DNA of 64,000 nucleotides, taken from contig CM057225.1 of NCBI GenBank assembly GCA_029891385.1, positions 10,722,060-10,786,059 on the forward strand, written 5' to 3'. Under the pieces are notes generated by a model, which ran no database searches, was not told the DNA's origin, and saw nothing but the letters and a program-made list of their open reading frames with translations. Origin of the DNA: Erythroxylum novogranatense. Lineage: Eukaryota > Streptophyta > Magnoliopsida > Malpighiales > Erythroxylaceae. Below are positions 11,410 through 23,308 of this stretch, in pieces. A program made the position numbers and the translations under genes. Position 1 is the stretch's first letter. Every line of letters begins with the position of its first letter.

Positions 11410-12460
11410 GTCTCTTTGTCAATTTCTCCACCACATAATGAAACACATGTATTTTATTTCTTCTAATAACATATGGCATTCCCAAATAGTTATCTGGCCA
11501 TCCCTCTCATTAACACCCAAAATTTGAAAAACCGAGCTTCTGATTGCCTCTTCTGTATTAGGTAGAAAGGAGACTCCAGATTTTTGAGAGGTTGATTTTT
11601 CACCCCGAAGCTGTCTCATATAGACTTAAACACTCTTTGAATTGTAAAGCTTCTTCTTATGTAGCTCGAGTAAAGAAAAGAGCATCATTTGCGAAAAAAA
11701 GATGAGACACCAAAATGGCCCCTTTTGCGACTTGAGCACCATGAATACGACCTTGTGCTTGACATTTAGATAGAATGGCACATAAACCTTCCGCACAAAG
11801 TATAAAAAGATATGGTGAAAGCGGATCCCTTTGTCGTAAGCCCCAACCAGGAATTAAAGGACCATGCTCTTCAGTGCCACGGATAAAATAATAAGAGACA
11901 AAAGTGACTATCATCATAATTTTGTTAACCCGTATCTCATCAAACCCCAATTTCAACATAATTAATCTCAAGTATTCCCATTCAATTATATCATAGGCTT
12001 TGCTCATGTCGGTTTTTAAAGCAAGAAAACCGAGATGACCTTGAATTTTTCTTTTGAGGGAATGAAATAATTCATAAGCCACAATTATATTATCTGTAAT
12101 CAATCGATTAGGGATGAACGCGCTTTGTGTATTAGCAATTACCTGTAGTAGAATTTGTTTCTACCTGTTTGCCATTGCCTTACAGACAACTCGATCAGGT
12201 ACATTGTTCAAAGAGATGGGACACAGTTCAGCAATTGTCTCTGAAGTTTTCTTTTTGGATTAAGGATAACGTGAGTTTGATTCTGTCCAGGCATCAATGC
12301 ATCCCCATTTAGACACTTTAAACATTCATTTGTAACCTCCATTCCCACTATATCCCAAAATGTCTTAAAAAAACCCAGAGTTGAATCCATCCGATCCCAA
12401 AGATTTATGTGGGTGCATTGAGAATAAGGCTTGACGGATTTTCTCCCCTGTATAAAGAGT
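11410..12460 (-). pseudogene. LINE (non-LTR) reverse transcriptase fragment
   Basis: Pieces in several frames line up with a plant L1-type RT. At 12460-12208 are the start of the RT domain (ALFSMHPHKSLGSDGFN-type segment, FFKTFWDIVG) and an NQTHVILNPK stretch. At 12103-11657 are DNIIVAYELFHS, KTDMSKAYD, GLRQRDPLSPYLFILCAEGL and the catalytic box, here FAND instead of FADD. At 11619-11410 are SFLPNTEEAIRSSVFQILGV and a degraded KHVFHYVVEKLTKRL region. The endonuclease part, the C-terminus and the poly(A) tail are not seen. The catalytic Asp to Asn change and the frameshifts make it dead. The 3' side is cut by the LTR ending at 11409. Confidence 0.88.
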
Positions 12461-13025
12461 CAATAATAATAAAAACACTTAAATCTCAACTTACAAATCA
12501 GCTCATTCTTAACAGAAGTGGGTGTGACCGATAGTAAAAAGGTCTTTTCGCTCAAATTTTTAAAAATTACGAGACTAAACAGTATACTGTCCTCTACTAG
12601 GCGAATCACCACCGGTAGTTACACTCGGTATGGTACTGGACTAGTTCTTCTGAATCTTCATCTTACAATTTTCATTAACGTGATCAACATGACATGACAA
12701 AAGAGTGGAATTGGACCAGTGTTCAAACCCTCGACAGCATAAGTTGTCATTACGACTGCCAATAGGCCAGCCGACTCAAGGCCCGATCAAGTCTAGATGG
12801 TAAGCTTAAAGTTAGATCAGAGATCGATTAGGCTCGGACTTGGCTCGATTTTTTCAACGCAGGCCTCGAATAGGCCTTGGGACATCCTTCTCCTTGCATA
12901 GTTAAACAAATACTTCAGAGTGCATCTCTTCTCTTGTCTTGTCTTCTGAGTCTTCTTTTTCTGTTTCCTGCAAATGCAATAACAGTCATCGTTAATCCTT
13001 TTCTCAGTCCACTTTACACAGGTCT
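12461..13025. other. Unassigned spacer between LINE and Copia remnants
   Basis: I see no coding motif, repeat or RNA gene here. It may include degraded 5' LINE or Copia sequence. Confidence 0.5.
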
Positions 13026-15131
13026 TGTCTTTTAGAACTCATATGCATGGATGTTTGGGGACCTGCTCTACTCAAATCAATAGATGGGTTTTATATTATC
13101 TCAACAAATCGTCTTTTCATCTCCCGTCGTATCATCTTTGATGAAAAAGTATTTCCTCTTTCTCAACTGAATCCTTTTACTTCTCGAGTTAATCAATTTG
13201 ATATTTCTGTTTGGGCTCCTCCTCATTTTAATTTACTCAGTTTCGTGCCATTCTCCCCTCCACAGTCATCCACTGCCCCTTCTAGTGAAAGATCTTCATC
13301 ATTGCCACAAGAAGAGTCATCTAGACAAACACTCAATCAATGCCTGACCCATCTCATGAGCCACCATTCTTCAGCTCAAAAAGATACAAATTGGCGCTCG
13401 TCTATACCAGAAGAATCCAACTCATTGGCCAGTAATAATACTTGGGAATTAGTTCCCAAAAGAAGCGGTCAAAATGTCACTAGTTGTAAATTGATCTTTC
13501 GAATCAAACGCCATCATGATGGTTCTATTTCGAGTTATAAATCACGTTTTCGCCAGTGACTGGGGCTTAGTCCAGTCACAAATCTTACCAGTTGCCACTA
13601 TTCCATTGATCTTAGTGTTCCATCTAGTTGGCTACTTCATCAATTGTATGTCTACAACACTTCTTTGTATGGCCATTTTGCTAAAACTGTCTAGATAACG
13701 CAACCTCCTAGTTTCATTGATCCTCTTAACCAAATCTTATTTCCAAACTCCAACAATTTATTTATGGATTAAAACAAATTTTCGTAAACTTAAAAATATT
13801 TCTTAAATTTGGATTTGGGAACTTTAAAGTTGACACATCATTATTTATTTTAAAGACTAACAATTTTAGTTATCCATTTTTTCATTTATATGAATGATCT
13901 TACAATAAACCGAGTCAAATTAGGCTTGAATCAATAGGCAAAAATAATCAACAATCTAAACAATCACTTCTCTATTAAAGATCTTGGTCACTTATAGTAC
14001 TTTCTAAGTGTTGAGTAGGAATGATAATAGATAGGGTCAAAGTAAACTGGGTCTCACTCAATAGTTTCGACCCGAGCTCAAACTTCAAATTTTTTTAAAT
14101 CCAAAATGGCTGAGCTTGAATTTGAGTTAGACTAGGCGAGAGATAGCCAGGCTCGAGCTCATCTCAACATGTTTTTCTTATTTTTTATAATTAAAAATAT
14201 AAAAATATAAAACAACATTTTTCTTGTAATTGTTGAGTTTCGGCCAAAACAGACGTCAACAACCTAGCTTGAGACCTGGCCAATTAACCTAGGATTGAAC
14301 CATCCGAGTTCAAATGTCATCTTGACCTATATCCATATCCATATTCACATCCAATGGCTTATTTGTTTGGCAGCATAAATATATCTTAGACTCAGACTGG
14401 AATGGATAGTACAAAAGGAATTCTAAGTATCACTCGACTCTAAGGCCAAACTCTCCTTATGATAGTTCTCCTACTATTGATGTCACTAGACATCGTCAAG
14501 TGGTTAGTGCACTTCAGTGCTTATCTCTCACTAGTCCGGATATTTCATTTGCAATTGAAAAGCTTACTCAATTCACGCCTAAACCCACTGAACACCATTG
14601 AATAACTGTTAAACAGGTCATTCGCTATCTCAAGCATATAATTCATCATGGCCGTTTGCTTAAAAAAATCTCGTCCTCCTACTCTTTATGTATCTGTATG
14701 TTTAGATGTCCATTGGGCAGATGATTAAAATCAGTAGACATCCACCTCTACCTTCGTTAGACTTTTAGGTGGCAATCTCATTTCTTGAAGTAATGATTTG
14801 TGTCTGGCTGCTCCACCGAGGCTGAACTTTGTGCTATTGCGACCATCAATCACAATTGGATTGATTCATTAGCTATGAAACTAGGCATTTCTTTGAGTAG
14901 ATCTCATGTCATATATTGTGACAACGTTGAAGTCACGTATCTAAACGCCAATCTGGTTTCTCATTCATGCTGCACTAGATTTTCATTTTGTCGAAATCGT
15001 GTGGCCAAAGGTCTTGTTCAAGTCACTCATATTTACTTCATAGATCAACTTGTTGATGCCTTAACTAAGCCACTTTCTCGCCATCAATTTAATCATCTTA
15101 TAACTAAGATCAAAAGCTCTAATGCAAAATC
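13026..15131 (+). pseudogene. Degenerate Ty1/Copia pol (INT remnant, RT, RNase H)
   Basis: Plus-strand pieces follow the Copia order. A clipped integrase segment (DVWGPA) joins directly to the post-integrase region (NRLFISRRIIFDEKVFP), so most of the integrase core is deleted. Then come the RT start (NNTWELVP...KLIFRIKRHHDGS), a YGHFAKTV/TQPPSFIDPL region, FSIKDLGHL, WQHKYILD, ALQCLSLTSPDISFAI and VIRYLKHIIHHG, and finally RNase H with STEAELCAIA, YCDNVEVTYLNAN and LVDALTKPLSRHQF. There are many stops and shifts. About 330 bp at 14015-14350 interrupts the RT. The reading frame end is split by the solo LTR at 15132 and resumes at 17061. Confidence 0.9.
14015..14350. other. About 330-bp insertion inside the Copia RT
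   Basis: RT similarity stops after FSIKDLGHL..YFLSVE and resumes at the WQHKYILD segment near 14366. The intervening sequence has no coding similarity. It contains repeated GAGCTC/GAGCTTGA words and an AT-rich middle. I could not find clear terminal repeats, so its nature (small transposon or divergent filler) is open. Confidence 0.45.
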
Positions 15132-17060
15132 TGTAACACTCCCAAAAATGCATAAACCATAATTAACTAAATATTTTCTAAAACATATCATTAATCATCA
15201 AATTTTTCATTAGTTTCAAAAGACAAGATTATTTGTCAGATACAAAAATATTCTACATAATACAACTACAGGAGTGGTCACATTCAAAAAATTTATATAT
15301 GCATTCCAAAAACTTTACCCAAGCAATCTATTAGCCTCACTTAAACTCCACTCGGTTTGTCCTGTACTCTGGAGTTATCAGTAATCATTCGATCTCCTAA
15401 AAAAATACAATGGCAAGGGGTGAGCCTGCCTATTCAATAAAGATAACTGATCATACCTTTAAAATCAAGTAACTCCATAAATAATTATAAAACTTAGCCA
15501 ACCGATTAAATCATACATATAATACGCTAAATACAACGGTCCTTAATCTAATTCAAACAGTTAATAAATATCTTAAAAATTTTACCAAATTACGATTAAC
15601 ACAAATATCAATTTTAACTGTCATTTATGCTTTATTCCAATATTTAACTGAATTACCTAGGCCCAGCTTAACATTAGTAGGCGCATATCCAACAGTTTGC
15701 TGACTCATCTCATCAACATATCTCTTATCAGTGGAAACATAATTAAATGTATAAACATCGGCACACGGTACCTCAATTTCTCAATCTCTCTTGATACTCT
15801 AGGACTATTCCAGTACGTAGCTATCAACACAGGATATGTCCAAGATTCAGGATATCCCAATACCTAGTCATCAGCATAGAACATTCTCGGGACTCAAGAT
15901 GCCTCAGTATCTGCTCTACGAATAGATATCTGGTCACCACTCACTCATATCAACTTAACCTATCCATCTAAGACCATCGAATATAGCATATCCTAAATAA
16001 GCCACTGATTCTCGATTTTTACCAATTATTCACAATTTATTATGCATCAGTCTCTATTTAATTAACACATTTTCTGTAAATTTAATAAGCAATACACCTC
16101 AGAAAACGTAACAAAATATAATAATGAAACACCTTATACTATATTAATTAATTGATAATTAAAGTAAATATAATTCATTTATGTGATTATTAATCATTAA
16201 TTAAATTAATGACTAATTTAAAATATAATTTATTCATAACAAAGCAATACTTAACTTGAGTAAAGCTCAAGATTATCCTTACCTCAATTTTGGACTTAAC
16301 TAATTGATAATCTCAATTTACCCAATTACACTAATAATCTAATATTATTTTCTCTTTTAATTTATTCTTAATTATAAAATAATATTCTTACTTACCTAAT
16401 CCCTATAATTACGAAAATATCCTTAACTAATTAAAAGTTCATTTTACCCCCTTCATTTCAATTAATACCAAAATTGCCCTTCTTACAGCAAAGTTTCATA
16501 TTTACTTTTAACTTTCTGTACTTTTCATTACGCCCTTACATGCAACTTAAATTCTAGATTTATCCTTAACTTTTTGCACTTTCAATTTTGTCGTAAATGT
16601 AACTTAAATTTTGAAAACAATATTATCATTTTCACCCTCCCCTTTTCTTCTCTTTTTTCTTCTTTCATCATTTTCCAGTCACATTTTTCTCCATTTTTAT
16701 TCCTTCATGAAACTTCAATTATTGTCTAAACCAACCACATCATGCAATTCAACTATAAATTAGTATTGAATGATTAAAAATCACAAATAAAATGACACAA
16801 TAGTTGGAATTTTTACCAAAGTGTAAGGCATTATGGGATTGTCAATCTCCACAACTCCCTCTAATTTTTGTACAAAACAAACAAAATGAGAAAAGATGAA
16901 AAAGATGAAATGAAGAGAAAAGATGAAAAAGATGGTAGACTTTCGTCGGATTTAATGCATATTTCCAACAGATTGCTTATTTACATACTCTCTTTTTAAT
17001 GACTTAATGGCCTAGGCTGTGAGTTTGGTTTTAATTTAATTTTGTGGGCTTTACAAAATC
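15127..17060. mobile_element. Solo LTR with 5-bp target duplication AAATC
   Basis: The LTR runs from TGTAACACTCCC (15132) to GGGCTTTACA (17055), giving 1924 bp with imperfect terminal inverted repeats. It is flanked by AAATC on both sides (15127-15131 and 17056-17060). Removing it rejoins the Copia reading frame: AATGCAAAATC continues to CATCTTGCAGAGGCG. This is direct proof that it is an insertion that lost its internal part by LTR-LTR recombination. It has no ORF of note and is AT-rich. The TGTAACAC ends resemble those of the LTR elements at 23057 and 29877. Confidence 0.92.
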
Positions 17061-17100
17061 CATCTTGCAGAGGCGTAATAGAGAATTAGCTATTTATAGC
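17061..17100 (+). pseudogene. Tail of the Copia RNase H region, resumed after the solo LTR
   Basis: CATCTTGCAGAGGCGTAATA continues the frame interrupted at 15131 and gives an ILQRRNREL-like end typical of the extreme C-terminus of these Copia polyproteins. The 3' LTR is not recognisable downstream. Confidence 0.7.
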
Positions 17101-17896
17101 AAGCAAGCCAAATCATTCAAAACCTGATGACGCGCATTTTGTCTACCTAATTTCATAGTAAACATATCCAATCAATAATGATGTAAATTATAAATAGTAT
17201 ACCAATAATTCCACTCTTGTAATGTCCAGGTAAAGCTTCGAACGAAATTAGGTTGTACTTGTTTCACTTGAAATAATGGTAATAAAATTATAATAAATAT
17301 AGTAATAAATAAAAATAAATATAACCTTTATTTTTTACTATATTAAGAATATAAAGTATTACCTTAAAATAAAATATAAAAATAATGTACATTCAATTAT
17401 AATATATTATTAACCATTTTTTTATTTCTTACTTATTCCTTTATTTTCGTACTGACTAGCAAAGCAAACTTTAGACAAGAATTACTTTTCTTTCTTAGTT
17501 TTTATTAGCAAGGGTAAACTACAGCATAAATGCTCACCTTGGCAGCTATAGTTCAATCTCAAAAGGCCTGAAACCGTACTGGAAGCTTTTAATTACTGTA
17601 CTTGTATTGAACGAAACTGCCATATTCCTGATCATCCTGATCCCGCAGGCATTAGACACTGCAATTCAGGAAGTTTCAGTTTTCTAACATCAGTCAGATC
17701 CTCTGTCTGTGTCGTAAATTTTCATTCACAAATTTCAGCATATTCTATTTATTTATTATAAAACTCGTGGCTGAAATTTGTGAAGAAATTAAACGGCAGG
17801 CATGCAATTTTCCTATTGTTTTCAATATTTTATATCTGTTCCATTTCATGCTTCAATCTTCTTGTGTTAGACAAACGTTTCTGGTTGTCCTTAGAT
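17101..17896. other. AT-rich stretch, nothing recognised
   Basis: I see no ORF, repeat or RNA gene. It may contain the decayed 3' LTR of the Copia remnant, but I could not align it with anything in the window. Confidence 0.5.
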
Positions 17897-18359
17897 GTTT
17901 TGTTGGCGTTAGAAATATAAAATAGGAGTCTATCTCACGTTGAAGAACGGAAGGAAAGAAGATTAACATATAAGTTTAATGGACTACTCCACTTATCACC
18001 AATTGATTTTAGGATGGAACCTTACTTAAACTTATATGTGGTTTAGCTTTCTTTCTCGTATGAGTCCGTAGGCTCATTATAAATTATAACATGATATCAG
18101 AGCAGATTGTTTTTATATTAGTCGTTAATACCTCAAAATGTTAGATTGTGTCACATGTTAGGTTTTAAATTAACCTCACATATGAGGGGGTATATTGAAA
18201 TATAAAGTGGGAGTTTATCTTACATTGAAGAAAGAGAGAAAAGAAGACTAATATATAAATCTATTGTCACCTATCACCAATTGATTTAAGATTAAACCTT
18301 ACTTAGACTTGTATGTGGTCTAATTTTCCTTTTCTACTCATTGTAAATTCTATTAGTTT
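17897..18359 (+). mobile_element. TRIM: miniature LTR retrotransposon without coding capacity
   Basis: Two related direct repeats, 17901-18091 and 18191-18355, share AGAAATATAAA-, CACCAATTGATTTA-, CCTTACTTA- and TATGTGGT-type segments. Right after the first comes TGATATCAGAGC (18092-18103), one base from the initiator-Met PBS. Right before the second is a purine tract, TATGAGGGGG (18181-18190). The gap is only about 100 bp, so no protein can be encoded. GTTT flanks both ends (17897-17900 and 18356-18359) as a likely, slightly worn target duplication. Mobility would need proteins from another element. Confidence 0.82.
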
Positions 18360-19459
18360 CTTTCCTGAGGCTAATCTAGTAAAAATCATAATTTTATGGA
18401 TCTAATTAAGAATCTCTTAATATTCTATAAAAAGGAAACAACTGAAATCAAGAGTCATTATTTTAAAAATGAGGTCATTATCACACATTTCTCTAAATTT
18501 TATATTTCTTCTTTTTAATTTTTTTTAACTCCCATAAATCAGGTAAGATTACTATGCCCTAGTCCATTACACAAAACCAACCTATTTTTCAAATACAAGA
18601 GGTCAGGTTTATACGCGAAGATTTAGAGCCACCAAAATCACTCAGAAGATCTGTTGCTTGCTGCATCAGTAGAAGTGTACAACAACCAAAACGCGCTGCT
18701 ACTGGCAAGCTGAGAAACTCCTAGGTTCCTTCTTCTCATGATTTCAGGAGTTGGCCAAGGCTTACGCCTAATGATACTTTCTACGAAAGTGTTAAGAGTT
18801 TGAGAGATAAAATGATATCTTTTCCCTAATAGTACGACTTGGTAGCTTCTCTACTCGACATCACTTCAATACAATGTTCATATCTTCATTTATCATGCAA
18901 GCACTATTATAAATAAAGCCAAGCATTTCAATGCTTTTCTCGTGAAAGAAACATGTTCGGAGCCATAGTCCATATTATGCCTCTGCGAGATGTGAAGACA
19001 GTAAACTATACTATCAAGAGAATCAAGGTATTGTACATTACGTACTATGTCGAGGAAGTTAAGGCTAGTACTTTTCCTGAAAATCAGATGTAGGTTTCCA
19101 CACATGAATATATTCTGCACAGAAGCCCTCAAACGTCAATGCATGAACATGACAATCAATTTATCTCTTCTTTTTCTCGCTCTGGGATTTAAATTTGAGA
19201 CACTGGCAGCCAGACACATTCCACCAAGGTGATAATTATCTTACTAATGATTCAGCAGCTGAAGTTTCAAATAAATATTTTCATTCAAGTCCTGTCAAAA
19301 GTTTGGTTCCACTTGTATCAACTTGTTACTGGATACAAAATAAAACAGCCTCAGGAAGTGTCAAGTGGCAGAAGATTCCTGGATGATTAATGTTTTAAGT
19401 GGAAACAGAAAAACTGTGATTAATACACATTTATGTCGCCTAAAAGAGTAAGATCTGGA
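18360..19459. other. Intergenic, including the 3' flank of the bHLH gene
   Basis: The short frames here (for example 18893-19132 minus and 19047-19232 plus) have no recognisable motifs. The part nearest 19460 should be the 3' untranslated region of the bHLH gene. I did not find an unambiguous poly(A) signal. Confidence 0.5.
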
Positions 19460-21976
19460 CTAGGACATGGTGGACGAAGAGGTCTTCAGAGTTTGATTCA
19501 CATCTAAGTAGGTTGTAGTGCCTTCACCACAAAGTTCCTTCACACATCAAAAAATATGAACTGTAAGTCCTGATAATATGATGATTTCACAGTGCTTGAG
19601 CTTAGAGTGTTACCTTTGAAGATCCAGAGATTTCAAATGTTCCATGTTGAACCTGAATCAGTGGATCAAAATCAAAAGAGGTTGCTCGTGAGTGCCCAAC
19701 AACTGGTTGATTTGAGATAGTGCACTGACTAGGAAGTTTGTGAGAACTGTGAATAGATCTTTCTTCATTTGCAGAAAATGCACCTGTATTTGAGTTAGCG
19801 TTTAACAATATGTTTCCTTCCTCAAAGCCCAATCCTGACAAGGGTAATTGCATAGGCTGTGCAACACCTGGTAAGCACATTGGATGCAGACTCAAGCCAT
19901 TTCTCATTGTCAACATCTGCAAATTGATCACACTTGCGTAAACTTTTTTTCTTTTATGATAAGAAACAGTTATCTATTCCTCTGTCCAAAGATATCCAGA
20001 GTTTAATGCATGTCATCCTACATCTGCAACCACGCCCATTTCCTCTCATAAAAAATGTGAAAGACCAGCATATGAACATTATTTGGTGGAACAACAGAAC
20101 AATCATATGCAGAAGCAAGATATACAATTTTACTAATCCTAAAGAGGAAAAACTTCATCAGATTCAATTCTTAGTTGGCGGCTAAATTGGTTTCATTGGA
20201 AAGCTACACCATAAGAGATACAATATGAAACTTGAAAGCAGGTTCACATTTTCCTTTAAGGGAATATAAAATTGTTGCAGCTGCAACCAACCATGATAGT
20301 TGAGTGAGAGGTGTTGATATACCATAGTTAAGAATGGATAGTTCTACAACCTGAACTAGCTCCAAAACTACTCATGAGTCTACATGAACTAACAACTGAT
20401 CCCTTCATCCTTAGTCTGTGCCTCTAGGAAAACACTCAAACCTCAAATGCAAAGACTTCACATTATGTCTAAGTTGATAAAAGGCTACCTGTATCTGAGA
20501 AATTTAAGAAATAAAACGGCAAAGAGAGTGAACTCTTTGACATTTTCTTCTAAGCATGGATTGCATGAAACTCAAGAAATATAAAGAATTTTCGAGAAAA
20601 GAAAGATTAAAAATGAGGAAATGAGGAAAGAAAGGACCTTGTCAACATGTCTTCAGAAAAAGAAAAAAAAAAAGGAAGCTTTGCTAATTCGTGACTACAA
20701 CAGCATCACAGTAAAATGAAAATGAAGCTTCTACATAATGCACTTCAGCTGTCACTATTGGATGATGATTCGTTGAACTCCATATGCTAACCAAATACTG
20801 AATTCCTTCCTTCTGAATTTACATTTCATCCATTTCCTTGTACTAAGTTAGTCTTCAACATTTTATATAATCACTTCCATAAAATCTTCGATGACCATCT
20901 TTGATCTAGTGTAACATGTATGCTATAATCAGCTTCAGAATCCATCAGAGCTCAAGATACCTTAGTTCAGAAAAGAAAATATTGTTTTCCTGCATACTAA
21001 TTGCCAGAATAAGACGAAATGGGAACAATAGATAAAAGTTCAACTTCAGGCTTTTGGTTGAGGAACATATCAACAGCAAAAGGATCTAGATGAAAACCAA
21101 ACCACCAAAATCTTAACAGCAATTGATCGAAACTGCACCATGAAAGACAAGCTTTAAAGGGTAGAAGAGTATCCACCTGCACTTGAAGCTGAAGCTGTTT
21201 CAAATACTCAATCGCCTCATCCAGCATCGAAGCCTTATCCGTCTATTCCCACAAAGAGAAAGGAAATAACATCAAATAATTCACTCAATATACAGCTCAA
21301 ATCAAACATAAAATCCATAAAAGATTTAGTCCTCACACCTTGTTTGCATTCGGAATTAGGGTCTGCAACGCTTTCATTTTCTCGTTAATCCTACTCCGCC
21401 GCCTCTGTTTCAATCACTATTCCATTAATGTGAGTCCACACTCAGAAACAAGAATAGAAGGGCAAAAATGGAGTGTTTCGATTCCTAACCTTCTCAGACA
21501 AATTATGGACCTCTGCGGTCCTGCTTCTCTTAGAAGAATTCCTAGGCCTCATCGTATCAAATGGCAACTCCGACCTCTCCGTACCCTTACAGTTCAACCA
21601 ATAATAAAAAAAAAAGAACAAATTCTCAAACTAAACTCAAAAAAGGAAGGAAAAGAATCCGTAAGGCACGATCGCAACTGAAGTCACCTACGTCATTCTC
21701 CACACAAACACCTCTTCCCTTTGAACTAACACAACATTCCGCATTGTCTACACTTCCCTTTCCACCGGTATTGGACAAATTGGCGACGGAACTCCGGAAG
21801 TCCGGCCCCGATAGGTGCTGATCCGACGACTCCGGCGGCGGTGAAGGAGGAGAAGAGAAAACGTTTTGCGTGAACTTGGAAGAAGAGGAAGGTATGTGTA
21901 GGAGATGGTGAAGGAAGGAGGAAATTTCCTCCGGCTCGGAGGTGGCCGGAGACGAGGAAGTTCCGTACAGATCCAT
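19460..21976 (-). CDS. bHLH transcription factor, SPATULA/ALCATRAZ type
   Basis: This is a nuclear DNA-binding regulator. Homologues (SPT, ALC; bHLH subgroup with PIFs) control carpel margin, fruit dehiscence and organ growth. Predicted exons (minus): 21976-21692, 21585-21490, 21404-21339, 21242-21177, 19916-19614 and 19537-19460, all with GT-AG borders and phase 0, giving about 297 aa. Start: ATG at 21976 (MDLYGTSSS). Residues 1-95 are Ser/Pro-rich with EEISSFLHHLL, like the N-terminus of SPT/ALC. The basic region EVHNLSEKRRRSRINEKM keeps His, Glu and Arg for G-box contact. Helix-loop-helix: KALQTLIPNANK, then DKASMLDEAIEYLKQLQLQV. After it comes MLTMRNGLSLHPMCLPG, the family signature. Uncertain parts: the exon 1/2 junction (an ORF continues through the chosen donor with GDFSCD, like the acidic motif of SPT) and the last short exon. 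Confidence 0.9.
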
Positions 21977-22136
21977 CGATCCGATTAAGGAAAACAAGAA
22001 GAAAGCGAGAGCAGAGAAATGAAGTGATTACTGATTACCCGAAACCGTCACAGCTTGGCTACTCTGTCTCTGTGTGCGTCTGCCTGTCTCTTTCCGTCAT
22101 AGCTTGTATGCGGTCTCTTTCGAAGATGGGCTTCAT

Positions 22137-22145
22137 ACTTATAGC
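22137..22145 (-). promoter_or_regulatory. Possible TATA box of the bHLH gene
   Basis: The minus strand reads CTATAAGTA about 160 bp upstream of the ATG, which would place the start of transcription near 22105 and give a leader of about 130 nt that is GA-rich. An alternative TATAAATA lies at 22291-22298. The choice is inference from spacing only. Confidence 0.35.
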
Positions 22146-22309
22146 CAGGATAATGAGGACCCACCTCTTTGGAAAAGGCATTACGACGGGTACGGTGCTT
22201 ACTTATAATCAAATCAATCAGTTTTGGTTTAATCTGCCGCCCCAATCCTATTCTTTTCTTGTTTTCCAGTTCATACTCTTGAGATATACGTATTTATACA
22301 ATTAAACCC

Positions 22310-23051
22310 TTTAATTAAAAGGATCTACACATTTCAATCCATTTAAGACTTAACTACCACCAAAGTCTTCTTTTGGTCAATGCGCAGGAGGAACTAACTT
22401 CTCTTATTGATATAGTAAAGAATAATAATGGACTAGTCCTTATCGGGAAATATTAGATAAAAAGAGTCGTCTCGTGTTCATTCTATATTAATGGCAAATT
22501 AATATTAGATAAATTAACCCACCCAACCTGACCTTATATTTATAGACTTAAATTATGTTTGACTTATACTAAATTATGATTGACCAGCCTCGAGATACAT
22601 TCATCCATTCAAACTTTAGCTTAAAATAAATGCTATGAATATCATGTTGAATCTAGTACCGAATTTGATTCGGATATGATATGACATTAATATTGGATAC
22701 TATTTTGGAAAAGTTTTAAAATTATAAATTAGATTCTTCATTTTATAAGACTAAACAATAGTCCTTTTATATATTTTACAATATAATTTTTATTTTACAT
22801 AACTTTATCTCAAAAATCATAATAATATAAATTTGAAAAACAACTATCACTTAATTTTTGTTAATATTACTTTTCACATATTTTACATATAAAAATAATC
22901 ACAACTAATATAAGAAAATGATCATTTAATTATCATACAAATTTTAAACTAAGAATAATAAAAGTACTTAAAACGTTACAATTTTACATGATATAGTAAA
23001 GAATAATTACATCAAGATATCATATGGTAAGAATAATATTGGCCCATAAGT
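22310..23051. other. AT-rich intergenic DNA
   Basis: Upstream flank of the bHLH gene. I see no ORF or repeat structure, only low-complexity A/T runs up to the target duplication of the next LTR. Confidence 0.55.
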
Positions 23052-23308
23052 ATTACTGTAACACCCCCTATAGGGAAACTACAACTATCCACACATGAGA
23101 CAACTAATTTCCTGTATATACATTTACGACATACATTTCGGTTCAATTCTATACATATACACATTACAAAACTCTCCAATGCTTAACATTATCATTTAAT
23201 AGAAGTAAAGCATTTTTACATTTATATGTTAATCCAAAAGAAAACATACAATTTTCTTTAACCATTACATATACAATCGTATTTAACTAAAAACACCTTC
23301 TAAAAGTA

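Noticed and set aside
23059..23075. A stray TGTAACACCCC as a separate small repeat
   Set aside because: It is the left end of the large solo LTR whose right end is at 33729.
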